The position numbers and the translations under genes are program-made. Source: Sphingobacterium faecale (GTDB taxonomy: Bacteria; Bacteroidota; Bacteroidia; Sphingobacteriales; Sphingobacteriaceae). From it: a stretch of DNA of 64,000 nt. This document shows, piece after piece, positions 1 through 8,055 of the stretch. The notes below the pieces were generated by a model that did not search any database, was not told the DNA's origin, and worked only from the letters and a program-made list of their open reading frames with translations. The stretch covers positions 248,001-312,000 of the forward strand of contig NZ_JAERTY010000007.1 of assembly GCF_016746095.1 (NCBI RefSeq), in the 5' to 3' direction. The first letter of the stretch is position 1, and each line of letters starts with the position of its first letter.

Positions 1-398
1 TCAAATCTCCATTGTTTAATGGTGGTGGTCGTGTATTCGGACCTCAACCTCGCGACTACAGCTTTAAGTTGAATAAAAAATTAAAGCAATTAGCGCGTAA
101 ATCAGCGTTGTCTTACAAAGCACAAGAGAACAATGTTGTTGTATTGGATGCTGTTAGCTTCGATACAATAAAAACAAAGAACTATGTGTCTTTCGTAAAC
201 GCATTAAACGTAGCTGACGAAAAAACATTATTAGTTTTGCCAGCGTATGATAACAATGTTTATTTATCAAGCAGAAACTTGAAGAAAGCAAAAGTTGTAG
301 TAGCTTCTGATTTGAATACATATGATGTATTGAATGCTACTAAATTATTGTTGACTGCAGATTCTGTTAAAACTTTGGAGGAAGCATTAGCTAAGTAG
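1..398 (+). CDS. rplD: 50S ribosomal protein L4, C-terminal part (5' end outside window)
   Basis: L4 is an early 23S rRNA-binding protein whose extended loop lines the peptide exit tunnel. The reading frame is open from the window edge, and about 131 residues are visible up to the TAG stop. The family signature FNGGGRVFGPQPRDY, followed by the basic KLNKKLKQLARKSALSYKA stretch, is clear. It lies one base upstream of rplW, as in the S10 operon of most bacteria. In E. coli L4 represses its own operon; nothing here shows whether that holds in this organism. The first residues and the start codon are missing only because the window begins inside the gene. Confidence 0.97.
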   Translation, partial: KSPLFNGGGRVFGPQPRDYSFKLNKKLKQLARKSALSYKAQENNVVVLDAVSFDTIKTKNYVSFVNALNVADEKTLLVLPAYDNNVYLSSRNLKKAKVVVASDLNTYDVLNATKLLLTADSVKTLEEALAK

Positions 399-399
399 T

Positions 400-690
400 A
401 TGGAAATTATTAAAAAACCTATCTTAACTGAGAAAGCTTCATTGTTAACGGAGAAATTAAACCGTTATGCTTTCAAAGTAGATCATAGAGCAAACAAAAT
501 TCAGATTAAAACAGCTATTCAAGAGATGTTCGGTGTGACCGTAGTTGCAGTAAATACTTCTGTTGTGGCTGGAAAAGCTAAAAGCCGTTATACTAAAGCT
601 GGCTTTGTATCTGGAAGAGCTCCTAAATATAAAAAGGCCGTCGTTACAATTAAGGATGGTGAAACTATTGACTTTTACAGCGTTATATAA
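400..690 (+). CDS. rplW: 50S ribosomal protein L23
   Basis: L23 sits at the mouth of the exit tunnel, where trigger factor and SRP dock. The 96-residue product has the usual family length. The opening MEIIKKPILTEKA and the conserved stretch around residues 26-50 (FKVDHRANKIQIKTAIQEMF) identify it. The ATG follows the rplD stop by one base, so the two genes are probably translationally coupled. No Shine-Dalgarno sequence is present, as expected for this phylum. Confidence 0.98.
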   Translation: MEIIKKPILTEKASLLTEKLNRYAFKVDHRANKIQIKTAIQEMFGVTVVAVNTSVVAGKAKSRYTKAGFVSGRAPKYKKAVVTIKDGETIDFYSVI

Positions 691-696
691 TTAGAG

Positions 697-1524
697 ATGG
701 CAGTTAAAAGATTCAAACCGGTAACCCCTGGTACTCGTTTCAGAGTAGGTGCAAACTATTCTGACGTTACTACAAATGTCCCTGAAAAGTCATTGGTAGT
801 AGGAAGTAACAAAAGATCGGGCGGTCGTAATAAATCCGGTAAAATGACTATGCGTTATATCGGTGGCGGACATAAGAAAGTTTACCGTATTATAGATTTC
901 AAACGCGATAAAAAAGAAATCCCTGCAACAGTAGCTACTATCGAGTACGATCCTAACCGTACAGCACGTATTGCATTATTGCACTATGCTGATGGTGAGA
1001 AACGTTACATCATCGCTCCAACAGGTTTGCAAGTTGGACAAACAGTGATCGCTGGCGACAAAGTTGCTCCTGAAGTAGGTAATACTTTACCATTGGCAAA
1101 TATTCCTTTAGGTTCTATCATTCACAATATCGAATTGAACCCAGGACAAGGTGGCTCAATCGCTCGTTCGGCTGGTACGTATGCGCAATTGTCTGCTCGT
1201 GATGGTAAATATGCTATTATCAAATTGCCTTCAAGTGAGACACGTATGATCTTGTTGACTTGTGTTGCAACTATTGGTTCAGTTTCGAATGCGGAGAGAC
1301 AGCACGAGGTATTAGGTAAAGCTGGCCGTAAACGTTGGTTAGGACGTCGTCCTCGCGTTCGTGGTGTTGCAATGAACCCTGTCGATCACCCAATGGGTGG
1401 TGGTGAAGGCCGTACTTCTGGAGGCCAACCACGCTCACGTACAGGAGTGTTGGCTAAAGGTTACAAAACACGCTACAAGAAGAAAACATCGAATCGTTAC
1501 ATCATTGAAAGAAGGAAAAAATAA
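697..1524 (+). CDS. rplB: 50S ribosomal protein L2
   Basis: L2 binds 23S rRNA near the peptidyl-transferase centre and is needed for subunit joining. The product is 275 residues, normal for the family. The C-terminal signature [17 protein letters not shown] (near residue 230) contains the conserved histidine; the very basic tail is also typical. It lies six bases after rplW. The last base of the stop codon is the first base of the rpsS start (TAATG), suggesting coupled translation. Confidence 0.99.
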   Translation: MAVKRFKPVTPGTRFRVGANYSDVTTNVPEKSLVVGSNKRSGGRNKSGKMTMRYIGGGHKKVYRIIDFKRDKKEIPATVATIEYDPNRTARIALLHYADGEKRYIIAPTGLQVGQTVIAGDKVAPEVGNTLPLANIPLGSIIHNIELNPGQGGSIARSAGTYAQLSARDGKYAIIKLPSSETRMILLTCVATIGSVSNAERQHEVLGKAGRKRWLGRRPRVRGVAMNPVDHPMGGGEGRTSGGQPRSRTGVLAKGYKTRYKKKTSNRYIIERRKK

Positions 1525-1790
1525 TGGCTCGTTCAATTAAAAAAGGTCCTTATATCGATCACAACTTGGAAAGAAAAGTTCTTTCTCAGAATGAATCAAA
1601 CAAAAAATCAGTAATTAAAACTTGGTCTCGTAGATCAATGATTTCTCCTGATTTCGTTGGCCATACCTTCGCAGTGCACAACGGGAATAAATTTATCCCT
1701 GTATATGTAACAGAAAATATGGTCGGTCACAAGCTTGGTGAATTTGCGCCTACGCGTACATTCAAAGGCCACGCAGAAAAGAAAAAATAA
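1524..1790 (+). CDS. rpsS: 30S ribosomal protein S19
   Basis: S19 is in the head of the small subunit and, with S13, contacts A-site tRNA and the intersubunit bridge. The 88-residue product has the normal length. [12 protein letters not shown] at the start and [15 protein letters not shown] near the end are diagnostic. The start codon overlaps the rplB stop by one base. Confidence 0.98.
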   Translation: MARSIKKGPYIDHNLERKVLSQNESNKKSVIKTWSRRSMISPDFVGHTFAVHNGNKFIPVYVTENMVGHKLGEFAPTRTFKGHAEKKK

Positions 1791-1796
1791 TAGGTA

Positions 1797-2228
1797 ATGG
1801 AAGCAACAAAAAAACTCAAAAAATCTGTCTTAATTAGACAGCGCAAAGAGCAGGAAAAGGCTCAAGTAGGAGGAGCTTCTACTGCCAAGTTATTGAATTG
1901 CCCTACTTCACCTCGTAAGATGCGTTTAGTAGTGGATCTGATCCGTGGTGAAAAAGTAGAAAACGCTCTTTATATTCTTAAGCATACAGGTAAAGAAGCT
2001 GCTGCTCGTGTTGAGAAATTGTTATTATCAGCAATTAAAAACTGGGAAGCTGCAAACGAAGGTTCTTCAGTAGCAGACAGCGCTTTGTTCGTAAAGGAAG
2101 TATCTGTAGGCGGTGGACGTCAATTGAAAAGATTACGCCCAGCTCCGCAAGGACGTGGATATAGAATCCGTAAGCGTTCTAACCACGTAACTTTGGTAGT
2201 AGATAGTTTAAATAACGTAAACAACTAA
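1797..2228 (+). CDS. rplV: 50S ribosomal protein L22 with N-terminal extension
   Basis: L22 binds all domains of 23S rRNA, and its long beta-hairpin reaches into the exit tunnel near the macrolide site. The core begins around residue 30 ([20 protein letters not shown]), and the tip and end [16 protein letters not shown] are well conserved. At 143 residues it is longer than the roughly 110-residue E. coli protein; the surplus is a charged N-terminal extension of about 30 residues. The chosen ATG is six bases after rpsS; a later in-frame methionine would cut into the core, so the extension is probably real. Confidence 0.97.
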   Translation: MEATKKLKKSVLIRQRKEQEKAQVGGASTAKLLNCPTSPRKMRLVVDLIRGEKVENALYILKHTGKEAAARVEKLLLSAIKNWEAANEGSSVADSALFVKEVSVGGGRQLKRLRPAPQGRGYRIRKRSNHVTLVVDSLNNVNN

Positions 2229-2241
2229 TTTATTAATAAGA

Positions 2242-3048
2242 ATGGGACAAAAAGCAAATCCAATTGGTAGCAGATTAGGTATCATCAAAGGATGGGACTC
2301 TAACTGGTTCGGCGGAAAAAACTATTCCGATAAATTAGTTGAGGACGAAAAAATCAGAAAGTATCTTTCTGTACGTATCGCTAAAGGTGGCGTAGCAAAA
2401 GTAGTTATTGAAAGAACTCTGAAACGTGTTACGGTTACTATCCACACAGCACGTCCAGGAATCGTTATCGGTAAAGGTGGTCAAGAGGTAGACAAGATTA
2501 AGGAAGAGTTGAAGAAACTGACTAAAAAGGATGTTCAAATCAATATTTTCGAGATCAAACGTCCAGAGCTTGATGCTAAATTGGTAGCTGAAGGTGTAGC
2601 TAAGCAATTAGAGGCAAGAATTTCATTCCGTCGTGCAATGAAAACATCTATCGCTTCTACTATGCGTATGGGAGCTGAAGGTATCAAGATCATGTGTTCA
2701 GGTCGTTTGGGCGGTGCAGAGATGGCTCGTACAGAGCAGTATAAGGAAGGAAGAACTCCTCTTCATACGTTACGTGCAGACATCGACTACGCATTGGCTG
2801 AAGCATTGACTACTTACGGTAAGATCGGTATCAAAGTATGGATCTGTAAAGGTGAGGTTTACGGTAAACGTGACTTATCTCCTAACATCGGTCAAACTTC
2901 GAACGTGAAAACCCGTGGCGGTAATGAGGGTGGTGCTGATCGTCGCGATAACCGTGGCGGTAACAACCGTGGTCCTCGCCGTGATAACAACAACAATCGT
3001 GGCGGAGCTCGTGGTGGCAACAACCGTGGTGGAGCAAAAAGAGATTAA
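2242..3048 (+). CDS. rpsC: 30S ribosomal protein S3 with Arg/Gly/Asn-rich tail
   Basis: S3 lines the mRNA entry channel and contributes to ribosomal helicase activity. The N-terminal [14 protein letters not shown] and the type-II KH domain with its GKGG loop ([14 protein letters not shown], near residue 75) are clear; the C-terminal domain includes the [13 protein letters not shown] segment. At 268 residues it exceeds the E. coli protein (about 233). The extra 45 or so residues are a low-complexity tail of RGG, NNRGG and RRD units. The gene follows rplV and precedes rplP, the normal order, with a spacer holding a small hairpin. Confidence 0.98.
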   Translation: MGQKANPIGSRLGIIKGWDSNWFGGKNYSDKLVEDEKIRKYLSVRIAKGGVAKVVIERTLKRVTVTIHTARPGIVIGKGGQEVDKIKEELKKLTKKDVQINIFEIKRPELDAKLVAEGVAKQLEARISFRRAMKTSIASTMRMGAEGIKIMCSGRLGGAEMARTEQYKEGRTPLHTLRADIDYALAEALTTYGKIGIKVWICKGEVYGKRDLSPNIGQTSNVKTRGGNEGGADRRDNRGGNNRGPRRDNNNNRGGARGGNNRGGAKRD

Positions 3049-3070
3049 TTAATAACAAGATTTAAAAGTG

Positions 3071-3088
3071 TCCCGACGATGGTCGGGA
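3071..3088 (+). other. Small hairpin in the rpsC-rplP spacer
   Basis: A perfect 6-bp stem (TCCCGA paired with TCGGGA) encloses the six bases CGATGG. An almost identical hairpin with a shorter loop lies before rpsH at 5841-5855. No T-run follows, so this is not an intrinsic terminator. It could be an RNA processing or protein-binding site; function unknown. Confidence 0.5.
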
Positions 3089-3106
3089 TTAAAATAAAAT
3101 ACGAAC

Positions 3107-3529
3107 ATGTTACAGCCAAAAAGAACGAAGTTCAGAAAGATGCAGAAAGGCCGTATGAAAGGTAACGCTTCACGTGGAGCGGAGTTATCTTTCGGTTCTT
3201 TCGGTATCAAATCAATGGAAGAAGCATGGATCACCAGCCGTCAGATTGAGGCAGCTCGTATTGCCGTTACACGTTTTATGAAACGTGAAGGTCAAGTATG
3301 GATCCGTATCTTCCCTGATAAACCGGTTACTAAAAAGCCTGCAGAGGTACGTATGGGTAAAGGTAAAGGTGCTCCCGAGTATTGGGTAGCCGTAGTACGC
3401 CCAGGACGTATGTTATTCGAAGCTGAAGGTGTGCCTCTAGAGGTCGCTAAAGAAGCTTTACGTCTAGCAGCTCAAAAATTGCCGGTACAGACTAAGTTTG
3501 TTATACGTAGAGATTACGTTGAAGCATAA
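3107..3529 (+). CDS. rplP: 50S ribosomal protein L16
   Basis: L16 organises the A-site region of the large subunit. The 140-residue product begins [19 protein letters not shown] and contains [12 protein letters not shown], both family signatures; length is normal. The gene lies 58 bases after rpsC in the usual S10 order. It is followed by a 96-base spacer with a strong stem-loop before rpmC. Confidence 0.98.
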   Translation: MLQPKRTKFRKMQKGRMKGNASRGAELSFGSFGIKSMEEAWITSRQIEAARIAVTRFMKREGQVWIRIFPDKPVTKKPAEVRMGKGKGAPEYWVAVVRPGRMLFEAEGVPLEVAKEALRLAAQKLPVQTKFVIRRDYVEA

Positions 3530-3556
3530 AAATCGTTGGTAATGTCAATACGTTTA

Positions 3557-3583
3557 AGCCTTGTGGCCGTTACCCACAAGGCT
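3557..3583 (+). other. Stem-loop in the rplP-rpmC spacer
   Basis: A perfect 10-bp stem (AGCCTTGTGG with CCACAAGGCT) closes a seven-base loop. There is no downstream T-tract, so termination is unlikely. Its position inside a 96-base gap of an otherwise tightly packed operon suggests a processing site, mRNA stabiliser or ribosomal-protein binding site; this is inference. Confidence 0.55.
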
Positions 3584-3625
3584 CAATATAGACTATTTGA
3601 TAACCCGACACAACACTGAAAGAAA

Positions 3626-3844
3626 ATGAAAAATTCAGAAATCGTAGAATTAACAACAGAAGGTTTAGCAGCGAAACTTAATGAAGAAAAAGTTGCTTTA
3701 AACAAGTTAAAATTTGCACATGCTGTTTCTGCTATTGAGAACCCAAATGTTCTTAAAGCAGCTCGCAAGAATATCGCTCGTATCTCAACAGAGATTTCGA
3801 AACGTAAGAATGCAGCCAAATCTGAAACAGCCTCTGAGGCGTAA
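3626..3844 (+). CDS. rpmC: 50S ribosomal protein L29
   Basis: L29 is a small two-helix protein near the exit tunnel, next to L23. The 72-residue product has the family core around residues 15-50 (LNEEKVALNKLKFAHAVSAI) and the conserved ENPNVLKAARKNIARI segment. The length is normal. It sits between rplP and rpsQ as usual. A minus-strand open frame over the same DNA is a shadow. Confidence 0.95.
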   Translation: MKNSEIVELTTEGLAAKLNEEKVALNKLKFAHAVSAIENPNVLKAARKNIARISTEISKRKNAAKSETASEA

Positions 3845-3857
3845 AAATTAAGTCGAA

Positions 3858-4112
3858 ATGGAAAGAAATTTAAGAAAAACAAGAATCGGCTTAGTAGTTA
3901 GCGATAAAATGGATAAGTCCATTGTAGTGGCTGTAGAGCGTAAAGTAAAGCACCCTATCTATGGAAAGTTCGTTAAGAAAACTACTAAATTCAAAGCTCA
4001 TGACGAAACAAATACCTGCGGTATCGGCGACACGGTATTAATTATGGAAACTCGTCCGCTGAGTAAAACAAAGAACTGGAGATTAGTTGAAATTTTAGAA
4101 AGAGCTAAATAA
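3858..4112 (+). CDS. rpsQ: 30S ribosomal protein S17
   Basis: S17 is an early-binding OB-fold protein of the small subunit. The product is 84 residues, with [19 protein letters not shown] at the start and the conserved [19 protein letters not shown] near residues 53-71. It lies 13 bases after rpmC and one base before rplN. Confidence 0.98.
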   Translation: MERNLRKTRIGLVVSDKMDKSIVVAVERKVKHPIYGKFVKKTTKFKAHDETNTCGIGDTVLIMETRPLSKTKNWRLVEILERAK

Positions 4113-4113
4113 C

Positions 4114-4482
4114 ATGGTACAACAGGAATCAAGACTAAATGTAGCTGACAATAGCGGTGCTAAAGAAGTTTTAGTAATCCGTGTATTGGGCGGTACGCGT
4201 AAGCGTTATGCATCTATCGGTGATAAGATCGTTGTTACCGTTAAGAGCGCTTTACCTTCAGGCAACGTAAAAAAAGGAACAGTTTCTAAAGCTGTTGTCG
4301 TACGTACAAAAAAGGAAATCCGTCGTAAAGATGGTTCTTATATTCGTTTCGATGATAATGCTGCAGTATTGTTAAATAACAACGATGAACCACGTGGAAC
4401 ACGTATTTTCGGCCCAGTAGCTCGTGAATTACGTGAGAAGCAGTTTATGAAAATTGTATCACTAGCACCGGAGGTTTTATAA
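4114..4482 (+). CDS. rplN: 50S ribosomal protein L14
   Basis: L14 forms part of bridge B8 and the site where factors such as RsfS bind. The 122-residue product has the exact family length. The start [18 protein letters not shown] and the end [28 protein letters not shown] C-terminus are unmistakable. It is one base from rpsQ and two from rplX. Confidence 0.99.
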   Translation: MVQQESRLNVADNSGAKEVLVIRVLGGTRKRYASIGDKIVVTVKSALPSGNVKKGTVSKAVVVRTKKEIRRKDGSYIRFDDNAAVLLNNNDEPRGTRIFGPVARELREKQFMKIVSLAPEVL

Positions 4483-4484
4483 TT

Positions 4485-4829
4485 ATGGCTATTAAAAAAA
4501 CAAAAACAACTCACAAGATCAAGATCAAAAAAGGTGATTTAGTGAAAGTTATCGCTGGTAACTCTAAAGGTGTTCAAGGAAAAGTATTGTCTATTTTAGT
4601 GGACGCTAATAGAGCTGTCGTTGAAGGCGCTAACATCGTTAAAAAACACACTAAACCAAGTGCAGCTAATCCTCAAGGTGGTATTATTGAGAAAGAAGCT
4701 GCTATCAACATTTCAAACTTAGCGTTGATCGATCCTAAGACAGGAAAGCCTACTCGCGTAGGACGTAAAGTTAATGAAGATGGGAAAATAGTTCGTTACG
4801 CTAAAAAATCAGGGGAGGAAATTAAATAA
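4485..4829 (+). CDS. rplX: 50S ribosomal protein L24
   Basis: L24 initiates large-subunit assembly and lies near the tunnel exit. The product is 114 residues. The KOW motif ([20 protein letters not shown], about residues 15-34) and the [11 protein letters not shown] segment identify it. The stop overlaps the rplE start in TAATG, suggesting coupling. Confidence 0.98.
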   Translation: MAIKKTKTTHKIKIKKGDLVKVIAGNSKGVQGKVLSILVDANRAVVEGANIVKKHTKPSAANPQGGIIEKEAAINISNLALIDPKTGKPTRVGRKVNEDGKIVRYAKKSGEEIK

Positions 4830-5398
4830 TGACTTACATACCAAGATTAAAGGCGAAATATGCGGAAGAGATCCGTACTGCGCTTAAAGACAAATTCCAG
4901 TATAAAAGCATTATGCAAGTTCCGAAACTTGAGAAGATAGTTGTATCACAAGGTATCGGAGCTGCTACGGCAGATAAAAAATTGATCGATAGCGCTATTG
5001 CTGAATTGACAATGATTACTGGTCAGCAAGCTGTTCCTACGAAATCGAAGAAAGATATCTCTAACTTCAAGCTTCGTAAAGGAATGCCTGTTGGTGCTCG
5101 CGTAACATTGCGTGATAATAATATGTATGAGTTCTTGGATCGTTTGATCGCTGTATCTCTACCACGTATTCGTGACTTCCGTGGAATCAATGATAAAGGA
5201 TTTGACGGGAGAGGTAACTACAATCTAGGGGTTACTGAACAGATCATCTTCCCAGAGATCAATATTGATAAAATCAATAAAATCGCGGGTATGGATATCA
5301 CGTTTGTAACTTCCGCTCAAAATGATATCGAAGCATTGGAGTTATTAAAACAATTCGGTTTACCATTCAAAAATCAAAACTCGAACAACAATGGCTAA
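4829..5398 (+). CDS. rplE: 50S ribosomal protein L5
   Basis: L5 binds 5S rRNA and contacts P-site tRNA in the central protuberance. The 189-residue product has the family core, including [16 protein letters not shown] and the [18 protein letters not shown] loop near residues 118-135. It is about ten residues longer than the E. coli protein, through an asparagine-rich C-terminal end. The last eight bases overlap the start of rpsN. Confidence 0.98.
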   Translation: MTYIPRLKAKYAEEIRTALKDKFQYKSIMQVPKLEKIVVSQGIGAATADKKLIDSAIAELTMITGQQAVPTKSKKDISNFKLRKGMPVGARVTLRDNNMYEFLDRLIAVSLPRIRDFRGINDKGFDGRGNYNLGVTEQIIFPEINIDKINKIAGMDITFVTSAQNDIEALELLKQFGLPFKNQNSNNNG

Positions 5399-5660
5399 GG
5401 AAGGATTAAAAGCACGCGAAGTAAAGCGTCAAAAATTGGTAGCTAAGTATGCAGCTAAACGCGCGGCTTTGAAAGAAGCTGGTGATTACGCTGGATTAGA
5501 TAAATTGCCAAAGAATGCTTCACCAGTTAGATTGCACAACCGTTGTAAACTAACAGGACGTCCTAAAGGATATATGCGCCAGTTTGGTATCTCACGTGTA
5601 ACGTTCCGCGAGATGGCATTGGACGGAAAAATCCCAGGAGTAACTAAAGCTTCTTGGTAA
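5391..5660 (+). CDS. rpsN: 30S ribosomal protein S14, zinc-free (long) form
   Basis: S14 is in the head of the small subunit. The 89-residue product is the long, zinc-free type: it lacks the two CxxC pairs of the short form and has one cysteine in [18 protein letters not shown]. The end [11 protein letters not shown] is typical. It overlaps the end of rplE by eight bases. A promoter-like site begins inside its last codons and a terminator-like hairpin follows at once. Confidence 0.97.
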   Translation: MAKEGLKAREVKRQKLVAKYAAKRAALKEAGDYAGLDKLPKNASPVRLHNRCKLTGRPKGYMRQFGISRVTFREMALDGKIPGVTKASW

Positions 5661-5684
5661 GTTTTAAAAAAATACTTACTTTTG
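5654..5684 (+). promoter_or_regulatory. Bacteroidota-type promoter at the 3' end of rpsN
   Basis: TTG at 5654-5656, a 20-base A/T-rich spacer and TACTTTTG at 5677-5684 match the phylum consensus TTG-N19-20-TAnnTTTG exactly. The start point is expected near 5690, inside the left arm of the hairpin that follows. It would drive rpsH and the genes downstream. Identified by consensus only. Confidence 0.6.
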
Positions 5685-5726
5685 CCCGGATAAATCCTTT
5701 TTAAAAAGGGATTTATCGGGTTTTTT
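5685..5726 (+). terminator. Terminator-like hairpin between rpsN and rpsH
   Basis: The arms CCCGGATAAATCC... and ...GGGATTTATCGGG pair along about 17 bp with one bulged G and one mismatch, and six T follow (5721-5726). This is intrinsic-terminator architecture in the middle of the spc operon. Transcripts reading in from rpsN carry the whole hairpin; those starting near 5690 lose the GC-rich base of its left arm. Confidence 0.6.
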
Positions 5727-5748
5727 CGTTGGTATTAGGTTATTTAAC

Positions 5749-5855
5749 GAGAAGATACGTCTACTTGAGATGCTGTGACCGAGAGGTTGTGGTGCAAGTA
5801 GAGCTATAAAAGCAAATTTATTTACCGATAATAGGTCTTCTCCCGATGGTCGGGA
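5749..5855 (+). ncRNA. Candidate structured leader RNA upstream of rpsH
   Basis: The 227-base gap before rpsH holds nested complementary segments: 5749-5755 with 5836-5842 (7 bp); 5760-5767 with 5795-5802 (8 bp, TCTACTTG/CAAGTAGA); 5773-5780 with 5785-5792 (8 bp including four G-U pairs) capped by GAGA, a GNRA tetraloop; and 5841-5846 with 5850-5855. The first and last helices share two bases. S8 (and L4, S4, S7, L1) are known autoregulators in other bacteria, so an S8-responsive leader is a reasonable guess. No known RNA family was recognised. Confidence 0.45.
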
Positions 5856-5887
5856 ATTGAAACCATTATCATAATTTATATTACATA

Positions 5888-6286
5888 ATGAATACAGATC
5901 CAATAGCGGATTACCTTACACGAGTAAGGAATGCCATTAAGGCCAACCACAGGGTTGTTGAAATTCCTGCATCGAACCTTAAGAAAGAAATTACTAAAGT
6001 TCTTTTTGACAAAGGTTACATTGCTAACTACAAATTCGTAGAAGAAGGACCTCAGGGTTCTATCAAAATTGCGTTGAAATACAACCCAATTAGCAAAGTG
6101 CCGGCTATTCGCACATTGACACGTGTGAGTAAACCTGGTTTAAGAAAGTATGCAAGTGTTGAAAACATGCCTCGCGTTTTGAACGGTTTGGGTATCGCAG
6201 TTTTGTCAACTTCTAAAGGAGTAATGACAGACAAAGAAGCCCGTTTACAAAACGTTGGTGGTGAAGTTTTATGTTACGTTTATTAA
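5888..6286 (+). CDS. rpsH: 30S ribosomal protein S8
   Basis: S8 binds the central domain of 16S rRNA and, in E. coli, represses the spc operon by binding its mRNA. The 132-residue product starts [17 protein letters not shown] and carries the C-terminal [25 protein letters not shown], both diagnostic. Length is normal. Unlike its tightly packed neighbours it has a 227-base upstream gap containing a promoter, a terminator-like hairpin and a folded segment, which suggests its expression is controlled separately. Confidence 0.98.
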   Translation: MNTDPIADYLTRVRNAIKANHRVVEIPASNLKKEITKVLFDKGYIANYKFVEEGPQGSIKIALKYNPISKVPAIRTLTRVSKPGLRKYASVENMPRVLNGLGIAVLSTSKGVMTDKEARLQNVGGEVLCYVY

Positions 6287-6308
6287 TCTAGGAAAAACAC
6301 ACAAAAAA

Positions 6309-6863
6309 ATGTCAAGAATTGGAAAAGCACCTATCGCTATTCCTTCGGGAGTATCGATTTCTGTATCAGACAAGAATCTGGTAACAGTGAAAGGTCCTAA
6401 AGGTGAATTAACTCAGAAAGTAGATAGCGACATTTCTGTTAAAGAAGAAGACGGTAATATCGTTGTCTCTCGTCCTACTGAGCAGAAAAAACACAAAGCA
6501 TTACACGGGTTATACCGCGCACTAATCCAGAATATGGTTGTGGGTGTAACAGAAGGTTATAAAACTACTCAAGAGTTAGTCGGTGTTGGTTACCGTGCAT
6601 CAAACAACGGTAATATTTTAGAGTTGACTTTAGGTTTCTCTCACCCGATTGTTTTCGTATTGCCACAGGAAGTTAAGGTTTCAACAACTGCTGAGAAAGG
6701 TAAAAATCCTACTATCACTTTGGAATCGACAGACAAACAATTAATTGGACAGATAGCAGCAAAAATCCGCGGCTTCCGTAAACCAGAACCATATAAAGGT
6801 AAAGGTGTCAAGTTTGTAGGTGAAGTATTAAGAAGAAAAGCAGGTAAATCAGCTAAAAAATAA
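6309..6863 (+). CDS. rplF: 50S ribosomal protein L6
   Basis: L6 lies near the factor-binding site of the large subunit. The start at the ATG giving [15 protein letters not shown] is chosen because it is the family N-terminus; an upstream in-frame start would overlap rpsH and add 18 unrelated residues. The product is 184 residues. The duplicated fold and the C-terminal [17 protein letters not shown] motif are clear. Confidence 0.98.
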   Translation: MSRIGKAPIAIPSGVSISVSDKNLVTVKGPKGELTQKVDSDISVKEEDGNIVVSRPTEQKKHKALHGLYRALIQNMVVGVTEGYKTTQELVGVGYRASNNGNILELTLGFSHPIVFVLPQEVKVSTTAEKGKNPTITLESTDKQLIGQIAAKIRGFRKPEPYKGKGVKFVGEVLRRKAGKSAKK

Positions 6864-6868
6864 TAACC

Positions 6869-7222
6869 ATGGCAGGAATTAAAACATCTCGCAGAGAGCG
6901 AATTAAAAAGGGAATAAGAAAACACCTGACTGGATCTACTGAACGTCCTCGTTTGTCTGTTTTCAGATCAAATAAGGGTATCTATGCACAAGTTATCGAT
7001 GATACTACAGGTAAGACATTGGCGTCTGCATCTAGTTTGTCAAAGGACTTCGCTGCATCAGGGAATAAAGTAGAGCAATCTAAAGCTGTTGGTAAATTAG
7101 TTGCTGAGAAAGCAGTAGCAGCAGGTATTAGTAAAGTAGTTTTTGACCGTAATGGGTACTTGTATCACGGCCGTGTTAAATCATTGGCAGAGGGTGCTCG
7201 CGAAGGCGGTTTAGACTTTTAA
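6869..7222 (+). CDS. rplR: 50S ribosomal protein L18
   Basis: L18 binds 5S rRNA with L5 and L25. The 117-residue product has [20 protein letters not shown] in the first half and the end [24 protein letters not shown] typical of the family. Spacing of five bases from rplF and twelve to rpsE supports co-transcription. Confidence 0.98.
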   Translation: MAGIKTSRRERIKKGIRKHLTGSTERPRLSVFRSNKGIYAQVIDDTTGKTLASASSLSKDFAASGNKVEQSKAVGKLVAEKAVAAGISKVVFDRNGYLYHGRVKSLAEGAREGGLDF

Positions 7223-7234
7223 TTGATAGAAAAA

Positions 7235-7753
7235 ATGGCATTAAGCAATATTAAAAGAGTAAAGTCAAGCGAGATTGAATTGAAAGATCGCTTAGTAAGC
7301 ATCCAGCGCGTAGCAAAGGTAACTAAAGGTGGTCGTACTTTCAGTTTCTCCGCTATCGTAGTCGTTGGTGATGAAAACGGTATCGTTGGTTTCGGTTTAG
7401 GAAAAGCTAAAGAGGTTACTGAAGCAATTACTAAAGGTATCGATGATGCAAAGAAGAACTTGGTGAAGGTTCCTATTATTAAAGGAACAGTACCTCACGA
7501 GCAATATGGTAAATTCTCAGGCGGTTCAGTATTGATCAAACCAGCTGTTGATGGTACAGGTGTACTAGCAGGTGGTGCGATGCGTGCTGTGTTGGAGTCT
7601 GCTGGTATCAAAGACGTATTAGCGAAGTCATTAGGATCATCAAACCCGCACAACGTGGTAAAAGCAACAATCGATGCTTTAGCTAATATGCGTGATGCAT
7701 ATACAGTGGCTCAACACCGCGGTGTCGATTTAAACAAAGTATTTAACGGTTAA
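7235..7753 (+). CDS. rpsE: 30S ribosomal protein S5
   Basis: S5 lies at the mRNA entry and decoding region and affects fidelity. The ATG at 7235 ([19 protein letters not shown]) is preferred to a TTG twelve bases earlier that overlaps the end of rplR. The 172-residue product has the dsRNA-binding-like N-terminal domain ([20 protein letters not shown]) and the [22 protein letters not shown] segment. Spectinomycin contacts the N-terminal loop in other species. Confidence 0.98.
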   Translation: MALSNIKRVKSSEIELKDRLVSIQRVAKVTKGGRTFSFSAIVVVGDENGIVGFGLGKAKEVTEAITKGIDDAKKNLVKVPIIKGTVPHEQYGKFSGGSVLIKPAVDGTGVLAGGAMRAVLESAGIKDVLAKSLGSSNPHNVVKATIDALANMRDAYTVAQHRGVDLNKVFNG

Positions 7754-7758
7754 TTATC

Positions 7759-7938
7759 ATGGCAAAAATCAAAATCACCCAGATAAAGAGCGTTATCGAC
7801 AGAAGCGAGCGCCAAAAGAAAACTATTGAGGCATTGGGATTGAGAAAGATCAATCACTCAGTAGAAGTTGAGGCTACACCGGCTATTATCGGTATGGTTC
7901 GTAAAGTGAACCATTTAGTAGCTATCGAGACTATCTAA
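7759..7938 (+). CDS. rpmD: 50S ribosomal protein L30
   Basis: A 59-residue product, MAKIKITQIKSVIDRSERQK to the end MVRKVNHLVAIETI, matches the short bacterial L30. Position between rpsE and rplO is invariant in the spc operon. Many genomes lack L30, so its presence is worth recording. It is followed by a 117-base gap with a 10-bp stem-loop before rplO. Confidence 0.95.
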   Translation: MAKIKITQIKSVIDRSERQKKTIEALGLRKINHSVEVEATPAIIGMVRKVNHLVAIETI

Positions 7939-7952
7939 AAAACATTACTACT

Positions 7953-7978
7953 ATGGAAAGAATTTCGGTTCTTTCCAT
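7953..7978 (+). other. Stem-loop in the rpmD-rplO spacer
   Basis: ATGGAAAGAA pairs perfectly with TTCTTTCCAT (10 bp) around the loop TTTCGG. There is no T-run after it, so it is more likely an RNA processing or binding site than a terminator. Confidence 0.5.
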
Positions 7979-8055
7979 TAGTTGTTTATAATTTTATTGT
8001 TAATCGTTGTGTCCTGTTTAGTGAAAGCGAAGGCGCAACATAATCTTAGTTTAAA

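Noticed and set aside
2335..2607. Minus-strand open frame inside rpsC
   Set aside because: Fully within a highly conserved ribosomal gene, with no family features; a shadow frame.
2941..3040. Tandem DNA repeat or CRISPR-like array at the end of rpsC
   Set aside because: The repeats are short codon-level repeats of a Gly/Arg/Asn-rich protein tail with irregular spacing; no spacer structure.
3583..3882. Minus-strand open frame of 99 codons over rpmC
   Set aside because: Longer than rpmC itself, but hydrophobic by mirror composition and without known motifs; rpmC is certain from sequence and order.
5749..5810. tRNA-like folding before rpsH
   Set aside because: The helices do not form a cloverleaf; there is no T-loop GTTCGA-type sequence, no acceptor stem pairing and no CCA context.
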